Assembly (NCBI GenBank): GCA_023376005.1
Contig: CM042141.1
Span: 98,851,597 to 98,915,596, forward strand
DNA length: 64,000 nt
Source: Doryteuthis pealeii
Taxonomy: Eukaryota > Mollusca > Cephalopoda > Myopsida > Loliginidae
Direction of reading: 5' to 3'
Positions 21,001 through 30,239 of the stretch are shown here, piece after piece. Position 1 is the stretch's first letter, and each line of letters begins with the position of its first letter. The notes beneath the pieces were generated by a model, which was not told the origin of the DNA, searched no databases, and was given only the letters and a program-made list of their open reading frames with translations. Made by a program: the position numbers and the translations under genes.

Positions 21001-24000
21001 TCACCATCAGAGAGAGTTTAACATCATTCCCAAGACATGAAGACCATCAGTCATCACCTTCTAGCACCCATATGATAAAAAGGGTTTGGGGCTTGCCATA
21101 AGGGCAATAGGGTTGGAGCAATCATATAGGTGCTAGGGCTTGATGTGACCAGTCAATTGATCAGAGGGAGCCTCTCCAATTGCCCGTCTAGCCCAAGTAA
21201 GGGCTGAAGTGGAGTGTTGCATGTCATGAACTGCTCAGCCACCTGGGTTCCATCCTTAAGTGTCACAGGTCGCCACCCACATCCAACAGGTGGACCCATT
21301 GGTGGAGTCTTACCCCTCTGCAGAGGTGCAGTCGGTGTATTGTTTATTAGTATTTCCTGCACAGCTCAAGGCATAAATTCCAATGACATCAGTGATTTTC
21401 AATTTTTATTTAAGCCATTAGCATTATACAGTGAAAATTCCAGATCAAATTCAGTCATTAACATTAACTGTGTCAGTCTACATATTTATCAATCCCCCTT
21501 CACATATTGGCTGGGGCTGTAGAATACACTAACTGCACCTCTGCAGTAAGATAAAATCCCACCAATGGGGTCACCTCTTGGCTGTGGGTGGTGACCCATG
21601 ATGCTTGAGGCAAGAATCCTGGTGGCTGAGCAATCCATGACATGCAACACTCCACTTTGGCCCTTACTTAGGCTAGATGGGTGGTTGGAGAGACACCCTC
21701 TGATCAAACAGCTAGTCATGTCATACCCTAACACATATGATTGTTCTGATCCTATTGTCCTTATGGCAAACCACCAACTCTTTTTATCAGATATGTGCTA
21801 GAAAAGTAATGGCCGAAGGTCTTAGTGTCCTCAGTCTGACATTAAACTGCATCTTGTGGTTAAGTTCCAATTCTGGAACTCTGGGGAATGTGGAGTACCT
21901 CTTTATCACCATTAATCCCAGGTCAACCCTGATCCAAGGTGGTAGTACCTATTAGGGTCCCATCTATGGGTTAAACAGATCAAAAAATGAGTATTGAAAA
22001 ATGTTTTTTTTTTAAATTCAATTTGAAAAAAAAAAAAAAATGAATATCCCAACAAGAATGAATAAAACAAAATGTCTTCAGCATAAAATAACCCAACAAG
22101 GGTTGACATGCCATAAAACCCAACTAACAATAAGTGGTGAACTAATTAAAAAGAAACTTACAGTTCTCTTGTGAGTCATATTATGTAATACTGACATGAT
22201 TTGATCTCCATCGTCTCGTTTGTCCAGTTCCACAACTTTGTAGGTAATTCCATGTTGATCAAGATTCCGCTTAGCGACTTTACAAGAAGGACAATAAGTT
22301 TTCGAAAAGACAGTCACACAATTATCTTTTATTGTCTCCTCCACAAATTGATTATGACTAAGATTTGGACTTGTAGCAGTGTTACCCATTTCTCGAACTA
22401 GAACAAAAATAAATAAAAACATTAATATACATTATTAAAATGTTTAGAGAAATGTTATACATTACTAGCAGAAGTACCTGGTACATGACCAGACTAAAAG
22501 GAATTTAGGAATACAAGGAGTAAGAGAGAAAGGGGAAGAGAGAAAGGGAGAAAGGGAGAAGAGAGAAGAAGAAAGAGAGAAAGGGAGTAAGAGAGAAAGG
22601 GAGTAAGAGAGAAAGGGGAAGAGCGGACATAGAGAGAAAAAGGATTTAGTAAATTCCTTATCAAATTAAAAGAAATTTGCCAAGAATTCTCGTATTACAA
22701 TGTTTTGTTTATTGTAGGAATTGTTTTGGCTTTTTTTTTTTTTACATTTATAATATTATTTTTTTAAATGTAACCTGAAACTTGTGAGTGGGCTAAAAAG
22801 ATTTTAGGAACACCAGGGAATGAGAGAAAAAGAGGGAAGAGAAGAGTTAGAAGCAAATAATTAAGCAAATTCCTTATCAAATTTTTAAAAATTCACCAAG
22901 AATTTGTGTATTACAATGTTTTATTATTATATATATTATTTTAGGAATTGTTTTGGAGATTTTTTGTTTACATTAAAAATATCATTTTAAAAAATGTAAT
23001 CCTAAACTCGCGAGTTTTTTTAATATAATTTTTGTTTTCTAAAAACTCTTTTTTGTACATGACAAAAATTTTAATTCACTTCTTAATTTCTTGTTAAGAT
23101 AAAGTGATAAAAAATGTATTTATTTAATTTATTTTCTTATTTACCCTTAAATATCTACCAATAAAAAGAAACTAAGAATTAAACACGTCCTTATTTGTAG
23201 ATGCAAAATTTTGCATAGCAATTCAAATGAAAATTATTCATCTATTCTATGAATAGTTTATTTCTTTTTGTAATTACTTATGTAGAACTGTGAAGAGTTC
23301 TACAAATTGATTGATTCTTAATTATTGAATTATATCATCTAATCAGTAAAAATCAAAAACTATATTTTGTACTTTTCCTTATTATGAATATATTAAAGTG
23401 TATGCACAATTTTAATAGTCAATGACATCTCTTTTCTGAGTCGATATGTACATATCAAAACAGACATGACTCCTTTATATATATATAGATAACTCAAATT
23501 TTAAAGTAGTGTAGTCACCAATGACTACTATGTCAGTAATGGCTAATCGTTTCATGGGGAAGAAAAAAGACAACTCAAAAACACAAGTCTTCTGTATTAG
23601 GACTTCTTTCTATTCAGTCTCTGCTGAGGCGCTGTGGAAGCAAAAGAAATGAATATAGACAACATCTGGTCTAACTTCTTTGTTCTTCTAGGAACAGGAC
23701 TCTTCTCACATCTTTGTTTTGTTTCTTATTCTCCATTCATGCAAACGTTTGTCTAATCACACCCCCAGCCACTAAAAGAGTAAAAGGAACAGAATCACAA
23801 AATCCATCATCTTATATTGGCGATTCACAGAACACCCCCACCTCTATTTCTGCTTGGGTGGATGTCATCATCCAGCTAGCCCCTGTCACCACTTAGATAG
23901 ATGATTTCTGGTAAACTCCACAAGACCCAATCCAGAATGCTAGATTAGGCATATCTTGTTACACCTAGCACACAGGAAGAGATAATGACCTTTGTCAATT

Positions 24001-25602
24001 CATTTTTCTATTCGGTTGCTGCCTTTGTTGCATACTGTTTCTAAACTTCTTCTTAGATGTTTGTCGCCATCTTTCATCAGGATTCTCTGCTCTTCTTACT
24101 TGTATTGGGTTGGACATCTAACATTGGGGTTGTCTGCTTCTCTGCTCTTTACTCATGAAACACATAGACATTTTTTTGTGTACATATTTATTACCCCCCG
24201 ATCTCCGATACATTCTTTTCCACACATGCGTGGGGAGAATCATTAGCAACAGCAGCAGACAGAAAGGCATATCTGGCCTTAACAGCCATTGGACTAATCC
24301 AACTTTCCCAGAGTAACCTGGTCACGTGACTCTCTAAGTCAATGAGAGTCCCGGTTCCAGATGAACTTGTTCAAGACCTGTCTATCAAATTCTCAGTGAT
24401 TGGTTATAATTTGTTTCTTCTACTGCGAACTGATTTTTACCGAAAGTTAGTTACCTTTTCATGTAAAGATGTCCTTACCTTTGCCCTAAATACTGTGTAA
24501 ATCATAAATTTCAAAACATCATATAAACCAGATTGTCGATACAAACCAGATAAAAAGTTGAACAATTGTTAAATTTAGTATAAATTTAGCTGCTACAAAT
24601 TCCAAAAATTCCATGTATATTATACATGAGAAATTCTTTTTTTTTTTTTTTTTTTTTACAAAATTTCAGTAGCGGAGATTGAGCTCGCAACCTCCTGATT
24701 GCGAGTGGTGGGATTGCTGTCACCCCTGTTGGCCGAAATGGTTCGGTCACAGAGAAGGATAAATGCCAAGCAAGTTCTCTCGGGTAGAACGTCTTTTTCA
24801 GTGGAGAGATCCGGTTGTGCGACCCAACGAATTTCTGTTCTCATTATAATTTCATAACCTAAAATTAGGGGTGCATGTTATACACAAATAATTATAGTAA
24901 TATTATGTTTATCCTAATTTAATCCGTTTTATTCTTATGACAATAAAAAGCCCTAAGAAAAAAAAGAGACCAGTGAGGAACAAACTCACTAACAATGTTG
25001 CAAAAGCTGCTGACAGATGGCTAACTTCTCACTGGAGTGCTCTTCTATTATCTGTCATATTTTAGCAGTTACAATAATTGATGACGTAATAAATGTAGAT
25101 ATGTGTGTCTGCTGTTGAACAATGGTGGTTAACAATAGTCAGATAACAGTTGTCTCCCCTTATCTGTGGTTCTATTTTCTATGGTTTTTTTTAGTTACTT
25201 GTAGCAGCCAACCCCGGAATTAATTTATCAGCTTTATTATAGGCAAAACTAGAAGAGAATTCAAGTTCCTTGGAATTGTTTTTGGGTCTTGTGGTACAAA
25301 AAATACAATTTTACCAACACTAAACTCATTCCACTATACCTGGTAACATAGGTATTGATTTTAATGGCATATCAACCTATCTAGGGTTACTTTATGCCTA
25401 GAGGTTAGGAAATTGCATTTTTAAAATAATATTTTAAATGTAAAAAAAAAAAATCCAAAAATAAATATTATAATATACAAATTTTCAGTGATGTTTCTAA
25501 TTCTATAAATTATTTTCCTCTTATTCTCCCTCTTATCCACTTACTCCCTGGTGTTCTTAAAATCTTTTTTAGTCCGGTCATGGACTGGGTACTTTTTACT
25601 AG

Positions 25603-25646
<44 letters not shown>

Positions 25647-28600
25647 TAGTAAAAAGTACCTGGTCTGTGCATCATGGACGCAGGATGCGTACCTATCAGC
25701 ATCTCTGTATATATATATATATATATATATATAAATACAGAGATGCTGATAGGTACGCGTCCTGCGTCCCTGACGCACAGACATCTAAAAGGACACAGTA
25801 AAATTGTGTCCATGTATCCCAGTGTTTTTCTTTATTCTTCCCTCACCATTTCAAGCTAACTGTAAATACATTTCAATACTTTCTTAGAAATGAATTACAC
25901 AGGGTAGGTTACAAGGTAGGAGTTAGACGGCTTTAGTTGTTATACATAAATTTTCCTGGGGACTCATTCATAGCAAGTATGTGCGTCCTAGGACGCACTA
26001 AATCAAAAAGCTATCAGCATTACTGTATATATATAGTCATCCACAGGCACTGTGTCTCACTGTGGCTAGACTTAGCAACTACTTCTAGCTGGGAGTGAAA
26101 CCCGACTGACTTTTCATCAGTCTAATTCCTTAACCTCTCAGACGTCATCAGCTGCCAGTAAGAAGCAGAGCTTTAACTGATAAATATATACATTGGTATA
26201 TATATGTCATGATCACTAGAGAGCTCAAATCTGTAAATAACAGAGAGCCTTGCATTTTTATGCTAACAGTGAAAGTCAGTTAAACTCCTTTCTAGAGAGC
26301 TCGACCGGGTTTATTTAATATAATAAAGGTAGACTTTTAGTAAGTTTAATTTAATCTGGTACAAGGCTATTATAGAAGAGCACCCGGGTGAGAAGTGAGC
26401 TCCTTAGCAATGGATAAAACTTTTAATCATCACAAGTACCTCATCTATTCTTGATATTTGCTAATCCACGGCCCACTAATACATACGGCCTCACATGTTA
26501 CATAAGCAGGCAGAATTCTAACAGGCTCATTTGTTGTATAGTCAATTTATGTCTGTTTTGAAAAAAATGTTAAAAATATACAAACTTGTCTTTTCTTCTT
26601 CAGAAATGTAATAATAAAAGATTATAAACAAACTAACAAAAAAAAATACTTTGAAAAATTATGCAGTTATACATAACAAACACATCAATAATTTATCTAT
26701 GATTTCAGGTTATATCAGAAAAAAATTAAACCTTTTCAATATGAAATGTATTCCCTGGTCATGGTCGGCAATGATAGTGATGACACTACAGAGAAACAGT
26801 ATTTCTAGAGGAATACTTTCGGTTCCATCTAGCCAAATGTTTGTGCTTTAAGATTTTTTGAAACAGACATAAATTGACTATAAAACGAATCAGCCTGTTA
26901 GAATTCTGCCTGCTTATGTTACATGTGGGGCCGTATATATTAGTGGGCTATGACTAAACTTAGTATAGCACAAGATTGAATAGAAAAATGGGAGTAAGAA
27001 AAACTAGATTGTGTTGTGCCAATCTTTCAAGTGGAAAGGAGGTCTGTCTGCCTTTAGAAAGAAAATAAAAAAGATCAGAATTAAACAATGATTTGAAACC
27101 TTTCCTATGAAGAAACATTTATGAACATTGTGTTGAGAAATTTCTGATATAAGGTGTGTGCTAGACGCCCCCTCCTATTTATAGACTTGGCGATAACCAT
27201 GTGATCATACTCTTGGCCAGTCATTGGCAGTACTCTGCTGTTAATACAATACTTAAACGGAGAACACTGATCATAATTACTTTGAACCTTCGTGGACGAC
27301 GGTCATAGGATTGTATCACTGGACCTTTACCAATACGCTGGATAGGACTTATACACTTACCAAAGGATTCCATAACTCAGGACTTACTTAAGCCCTTTTC
27401 AACTGGCCAAGAATGGCATTTAAACCCTTAACAGGTTATGGGCCCAGGTACGCTCGGATCTTCTTCAATGGCGATGAGTCAGGGTACAAAATTTGAGAGA
27501 CAAAGCTCCATGGGTATCTGAGAACTCTTCAGTTGCATGACATAATCAACACACACCAAGTTTGACTTATTGACGAGCCAGAGGAGATATGATTGAAGTC
27601 TATAAGTGTTACTCGTGGATTTTATTCAACAAATTTTAAGTTATTGAACATTGCTCAAAAAATAAATTAAATAAATTAAAACTTTCAAAAAAATTTCACC
27701 AAACAAATGTAAGACAAAATTATTTCAGTAACAGGGTAGTAGATTCATGGAATAAATAAAGTCGTCAGAGTGGTTTAAAGTCGGTATTGGCCAGACAACG
27801 AGTATGTCTATCTCCTTTTCACTAGCACTAGACCAAGGAGATTGTTTTTGGCGTGAGACGGAGCACCACACCTACCATCAGCTCCTCACTTTACCACAGA
27901 GATCCCTGTGCTACTCATATGCTGAGTTGATGAGGGCCAGTATCGAGCCAGCAACCTTGTGGTTCCTAGTTGAACGCTTTACCGACTGAGCTAAACCGAC
28001 TACCTCAATAGCGAATGAATGAATCTTTGAACTCTTTTAAGGTAAGGTTGGATGAATAGTGCAAAGAATATAAATGTTTTAAATATAAGAAACAGCTGAC
28101 AGCTCTCAGACCTAATATATCTAGCTGAAAAAGATATTATTGTTGAGTTTTTCACACCAGCGTTAGCTAATGGTCTTTCACTGGAGTCTGAGTGACAACA
28201 AGTCTCCCCAGGTCTCTAGGACTCTCCTGAGTATTCTAGCTGATTTCAACAATACTGTTGTCTAGATGGTCTCAATTCTTCCTCTGATTTCCAGTTCCTC
28301 TAGTCTTTTTTTTCTTAAGGTAGGCACTTTTAGAGACTGTTCCAAGTGCCTCAACTACTATTGGTATCACTTTCACCCTCATATTCCCCTTTTTTTTTCA
28401 ATTCTCTTGTGAGGTCTGGGTATTTGTCTATCTTTTTGTTTACTTTCAACTTCACCCTGTGATCTGCTGGAACTGCAACTCTACCAGTTGGCAAGATCTC
28501 CTTTCTTTTTTCTTTTTTTTTTGTTAATCAATACTAGGTCTGGTCTTCTGGCTGGGATAAGGTGATCTGTCTTTATCTCAAAGTCCCAGAGAATTTTATG

Positions 28601-30234
28601 CGTTTCATTCTCAAGAACAGATTCTGGTTTATACATATACCATTTTGTTGTATGGTCAAAATCTAATTTTTTGCATAATTCCCAGTGGATCACTTCTCCA
28701 ACCCAGTCGTGTCTAAGATAATATTATTATTATTATTATTATATTATTATTAATCTAATACTTTAAAAAAAATTTAACAATGATTTTTTAAATTCCATTT
28801 TTAACTTAATACTTTTTTAATTCCTTAATCTAATGCTTGATTTTTTCTTTTTTTTCACTTCAATGATAATTTTAAAGATTAGACTAAGTATTTAGTACAT
28901 TTTTACTCCTTTTCTAAAATTGTTATTTTAAAATATATTACAATAATTAGCTAAAAACTTTTCCCCCAGCTCACTCATACCTAAATAAGGATTTCTCATT
29001 CAATTAATAGTTATCTACCTTCCTTTAACGCAAAATTTATTCTATGCATCTCTACACATGAATGGGTTACTACCTCCAACATTATTTTACAAATACAAAT
29101 CAACTGTTGTTAGAAATTACAACGTTTTTATCTTCAAACCTTTGTCTCTTTTGATCTTGCAATATATGTGATTTGCAAGATTTTATTACTTTTTATAATT
29201 TTCATTGTCATTACATTACATTACATTCAATGTTTTCAAAAATCTCAAACGCGTTTTTTGTTTTTGTAGTTGAAGTTTAAAACAACTTGCAAGTTTAAAA
29301 ACGTATGTAATTGAAAATAAGGAAATCTATTAAGTAGTAAGTTAAATCACTTCACTTTCAATAGAAAAATACGAAAACCTTTTTAAAAACAAAGTAAACA
29401 ACACTGATGTTTTTGTTTGGTGAAAACCTGAAGGTCATTTGCATCTTCTCTATCGTATCTTCGGGTAACTTTTAAAATTTTAAATTTTAAAATATGAAAT
29501 AAATATTTTAAAACAGAGTTTTTGTTTTGTTGGAGTTTTTTTGGCTACAATTGTTGTTTTTCAAAGTTCTTATATTCGAGTACGAACTAAACTAACCCCA
29601 AGTTGTGACCCCAGACCTTAAATGTTTTGTTTTTTTACATATTTTGTAATCATTAACAGTTAACGAAAAATCAAGTTTCATATTTGAATAACATGGAATT
29701 TAAAAAAAATTATAATGAATAACTAAGCAATAAAAGGAATATTAAATAAAAGACACTTTTTTTTTTACACTTACTTATTGAATTGTGGTCCATACTTATA
29801 TTCATTTTTACAACGGTTCTGTTAATATCTCCACTGTTTTGTAAATAAATACTAATAAACACTGCTTCACCATAAACTAATTTGATCTATGTACATATAA
29901 ATCTAAATAGAATTAAACTTTTGGAGGAGTTTATAATTTTCTTTCCCCAGAATGTATGAATGACTGACTGACTAAAACCTATACACAGATCGATTGAATT
30001 TTATGTTAATTTTAATTACATAAATCACAGGTGCACAAGTAAGATACAACAGAAAAAAAACTATATTTTTTTTTACATAAATTATGACAATTTTTAAAAA
30101 AATCAAATATAGTAATATAGACTTTTTTTTCCCCTACCTGAAGTAGAAGCTGAATACGAAAAACCCGTGATCCTTTTTAATATCTTGTGAGGATGTGACA
30201 CAAAACGTGAAGAATAAATACAGCTGAATGCCAT
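17979..30234 (-). CDS. GLRX2: GLRX2, glutaredoxin-2, complete three-exon gene with mitochondrial presequence
   Basis: Dithiol glutaredoxin: a glutathione-dependent oxidoreductase that reduces disulfides and mixed glutathione disulfides. GLRX2 proteins act in mitochondria and, as splice or start variants, in the cytosol or nucleus. Exons are 30138-30234, 22162-22397 and 17979-18095; phases agree and give 149 codons. Residues 1-32 (MAFSCIYSSRFVSHPHKIL...) are rich in Arg, Lys, Ser and aromatics with no acidic residue, typical of a matrix-targeting signal. The core follows: TVFSKTYCPSCKVAKR with the CxxC pair at about 68/71, YKVVELD, the TVPRVFVDG segment with cis-Pro at about 113, and CIGGSEDT with the GG glutathione-binding motif at about 123-124. 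Met36 begins MGNTATSP, a plausible cytosolic start that also fits an N-myristoylation consensus (inference). The CPSC site differs from human GLRX2 CSYC. The absence of a downstream reductase domain argues against thioredoxin-glutathione reductase. Confidence 0.94.
18180..18856 (-). mobile_element. LINE L1 fragment (reverse transcriptase C-terminal part and 3' UTR)
   Basis: Two frames cover it: HDLGVTVSSDLRWMKHV...LYKAMVWPHLEFASPVWNPYL...LLETVQRRATK (18610-18856), then LTALGMDSLKLRHLATDLV through HGHAYKVRKQHCSRDF and RIAEAWNKL (18265-18558). This is the standard C-terminal half of a non-LTR retrotransposon reverse transcriptase with at least one frame disruption. 5'-truncated exactly at a palindrome. 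In GLRX2 intron 2, same strand as the gene. Confidence 0.88.
18859..19018. mobile_element. Fold-back element with about 70-bp arms
   Basis: AATAATAATAATAGAAAAAA through TTCATCAGAGTAAAT on the left is inverted on the right (ATTTACTCTGATGAA through TTTCTATTATTATTATT) around a 17-bp spacer. It abuts the LINE 5' break. Confidence 0.85.
19150..19990. repeat. Unclassified interspersed repeat R6
   Basis: Shares blocks in inverted orientation with about 50150-50760: a poly-G run next to TAAATTACACGGGG, TTTTTGTAAGCCGAAAAA, ACTTGTTTTTGGCTACGTTA and ATTAGGAGTTTGTTTAATG. Contains an internal direct duplication (GTCTGCTTCAAGCGAAGAAG at about 19449 and 19564). No coding signal. Confidence 0.55.
20205..20560. 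repeat. Interspersed repeat R5, copy 1
   Basis: Reverse-complement match to 27135-27445: GTACTGCCAGCGATTGGCCA, AAAGGTCCAGTGAT, GAATCCTTTGGTAAGTG, CCTTGGCCAGTTGAAAAG. No protein or terminal repeats recognised. Confidence 0.6.
20765..21345 (+). repeat. Repeat R4, near-full copy
   Basis: Opens with ACGGCATATCAATCTCAG, then CCCATAGATGGGACCCTAAC, CAGTGTGGACCTGGGAGC, AACTTCCAGAACTGGAACC, ATATGATAAAAAGGG, CCCGTCTAGCCCAAG and ends with CCCCTCTGCAGAGG. An inverted copy lies only about 170 bp away. Open frames on both strands are repeat sequence. Confidence 0.78.
21510..22130 (-). repeat. Repeat R4, inverted copy forming a large hairpin with 20765-21345
   Basis: CACCTCTGCAGTAAGATAAA through GGGTCCCATCTATGGGTTAA to TGACATGCCATAAAACCC mirrors the preceding copy. 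The right end stops about 30 bp before the GLRX2 exon 2 donor. Confidence 0.78.
22162..22397 (-). CDS. GLRX2: GLRX2 exon 2 (CPSC active site, internal Met)
   Basis: Acceptor TTTTTGTTCTAG ends at 22398 and donor GTAAGT begins at 22161. It encodes VRE, then MGNTATSPNLSH, the N-terminal helix VEETIKDN, the beta strand CVTVFSK, the CPSC redox centre and KVVELDKRDDGDQI. The internal ATG at 22389-22387 would give a 114-aa protein without the presequence. Confidence 0.96.
22465..23489 (-). mobile_element. Helitron-like element, family A, 1.0-kb copy
   Basis: Minus-strand 5' end TCTATATATATATAAAGG after A. The 3' end has hairpin CTGGTCATGTACCAG, then GTACTTCTGCTAG at 22465 and T. Ends match 48537-51141 (ATATGTACATATCGAC against TATGTACGTGTCGAC). 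Inside, the 3'-terminal region (gap-prone AGAGAGAAAGGG tract plus flanking sequence) is present twice (22490-22640, 22790-22860). Lies in GLRX2 intron 1, sense to the gene. Confidence 0.75.
23500..24480. other. Unassigned GC-richer block in GLRX2 intron 1
   Basis: Clearly less AT-rich than its surroundings, with GTCACGTGACTC and TCCCGGTTCCAG near 24310-24355 and two short open frames (23714-23896, 23992-24246) without recognisable motifs. An LTR or other retroelement remnant is possible, but I could not find bounded terminal repeats. Confidence 0.35.
24637..24850 (-). repeat. Retroposed element with poly(A) tail and tRNA-like B box
   Basis: On the minus strand a GGTTGCGAGCTCAATCTCC segment is followed after about 20 bp by an A-run of about 20 bases (24639-24657). 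The upstream part (CGCACAACCGGATCTCTCC) is not recognised. Probably a SINE. Confidence 0.45.
25445..25602 (+). mobile_element. Helitron-like family A 3' end (truncated)
   Basis: TCTCCCTCTTATCCACTTAC, ACTCCCTGGTG, then hairpin CCGGTCATGGACTGG and GTACTTTTTACTAG followed by T, matching the 3' end at 51141. A short inverted duplicate of the terminus follows at about 25643-25665. The 5' end was not found. Confidence 0.65.
25738..26025 (+). mobile_element. MITE M1, copy 1 (288 bp, TA flanks)
   Basis: Terminal inverted repeats CAGAGATGCTGATAG and CTATCAGCATTACTG with TA on both sides. Subterminal GACGCAC motifs are also inverted. Related copies at 59301 and 61448. Its left end is mirrored at 25664-25707, giving a palindrome around a (TA)n tract. 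Confidence 0.75.
26040..26165 (-). repeat. SINE S5 (tRNA-derived)
   Basis: The reverse strand has GAGAGGTTAAGGAATTAGAC (A-box region) and CGGGTTTCACTCCCAGC (B box). No body shared with the other SINEs was seen. Confidence 0.55.
26466..26952. mobile_element. Inverted-repeat element with about 92-bp arms
   Basis: CGGCCCACTAATACATACGG...GAATTCTAACAGGC...AATTTATGTCTGTTT on the left is inverted on the right (AAACAGACATAAATT...GAATTCTGCC...TATTAGTGGGC). The 300-bp interior shows no coding signal. In GLRX2 intron 1. Confidence 0.75.
27135..27445. repeat. Interspersed repeat R5, copy 2
   Basis: Inverted partner of 20205-20560 (TTGGCAGTACTCTGCTG, CACTGGACCTTTACCAATAC, CACTTACCAAAGGATTCC). Confidence 0.6.
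27775..28005 (-). repeat. SINE S2 (tRNA-derived)
   Basis: The reverse strand reads GTTTAGCTCAGTCGGTAAAG (A box) and an AAGGTTGCTGGCTCGATACTG-like B-box region, then body blocks AGCTGATGGTAGGTGTGG and GGAGATAGACATAC. Same family at 43.1, 44.4, 53.6 and 60.8 kb. Confidence 0.78.
28140..28712 (-). mobile_element. LINE L2 fragment, C-terminal part of a retrotransposon polyprotein
   Basis: The minus strand encodes VIHWELCKKLDFDHTTKWYM, ENETHKILWDFEIKTDHLI and ARRPDLVLINKKKR. This is the C-terminal region seen after the reverse transcriptase in many invertebrate elements; the RRPD motif recalls restriction-like nuclease domains (inference). The remainder, ending in a block like SARILRRVLETWGDLLS, is spread over other frames, so the copy is decayed. 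Confidence 0.78.
28720..30130. other. Plain AT-rich GLRX2 intron 1 sequence
   Basis: Nothing beyond low-complexity (TTA)n, (ACATT)n and A/T runs. No open frames of note and no bounded repeats. Confidence 0.6.
30138..30234 (-). CDS. GLRX2: GLRX2 coding exon 1 (mitochondrial presequence)
   Basis: ATG at 30234-30232 follows TGACGTG and is the first in-frame Met. The exon gives 32 codons plus one base before the donor CAG|GTAGGG at 30137. Joined to exon 2 it reads STS-V-R-E-M-G-N without a stop. A basic, Ser/Arg-rich leader in exact phase with a glutaredoxin exon is strong evidence that it belongs to this gene, although no homology supports the fast-evolving leader itself. Confidence 0.82.
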
Positions 30235-30239
30235 CACGT

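Noticed and set aside
21153..21801. Several 60-100-codon frames on both strands
   Set aside because: All lie in the inverted R4 repeat pair; the same frames recur in R4 copies at 39.8, 45.8 and 56.1 kb with stops and shifts.
23714..24246. Possible exons in the GC-richer block of GLRX2 intron 1
   Set aside because: The frames show no protein family resemblance, and GLRX2 is already complete without them.
25580..25859. Three open frames rich in Ile/Tyr
   Set aside because: They are translations of (TA)n tracts and MITE ends.
30138..30234. Independent upstream short ORF of GLRX2
   Set aside because: Careful base counting shows that the frame runs through the splice junction into VRE-MGNT, so it is a presequence rather than a separate upstream frame.
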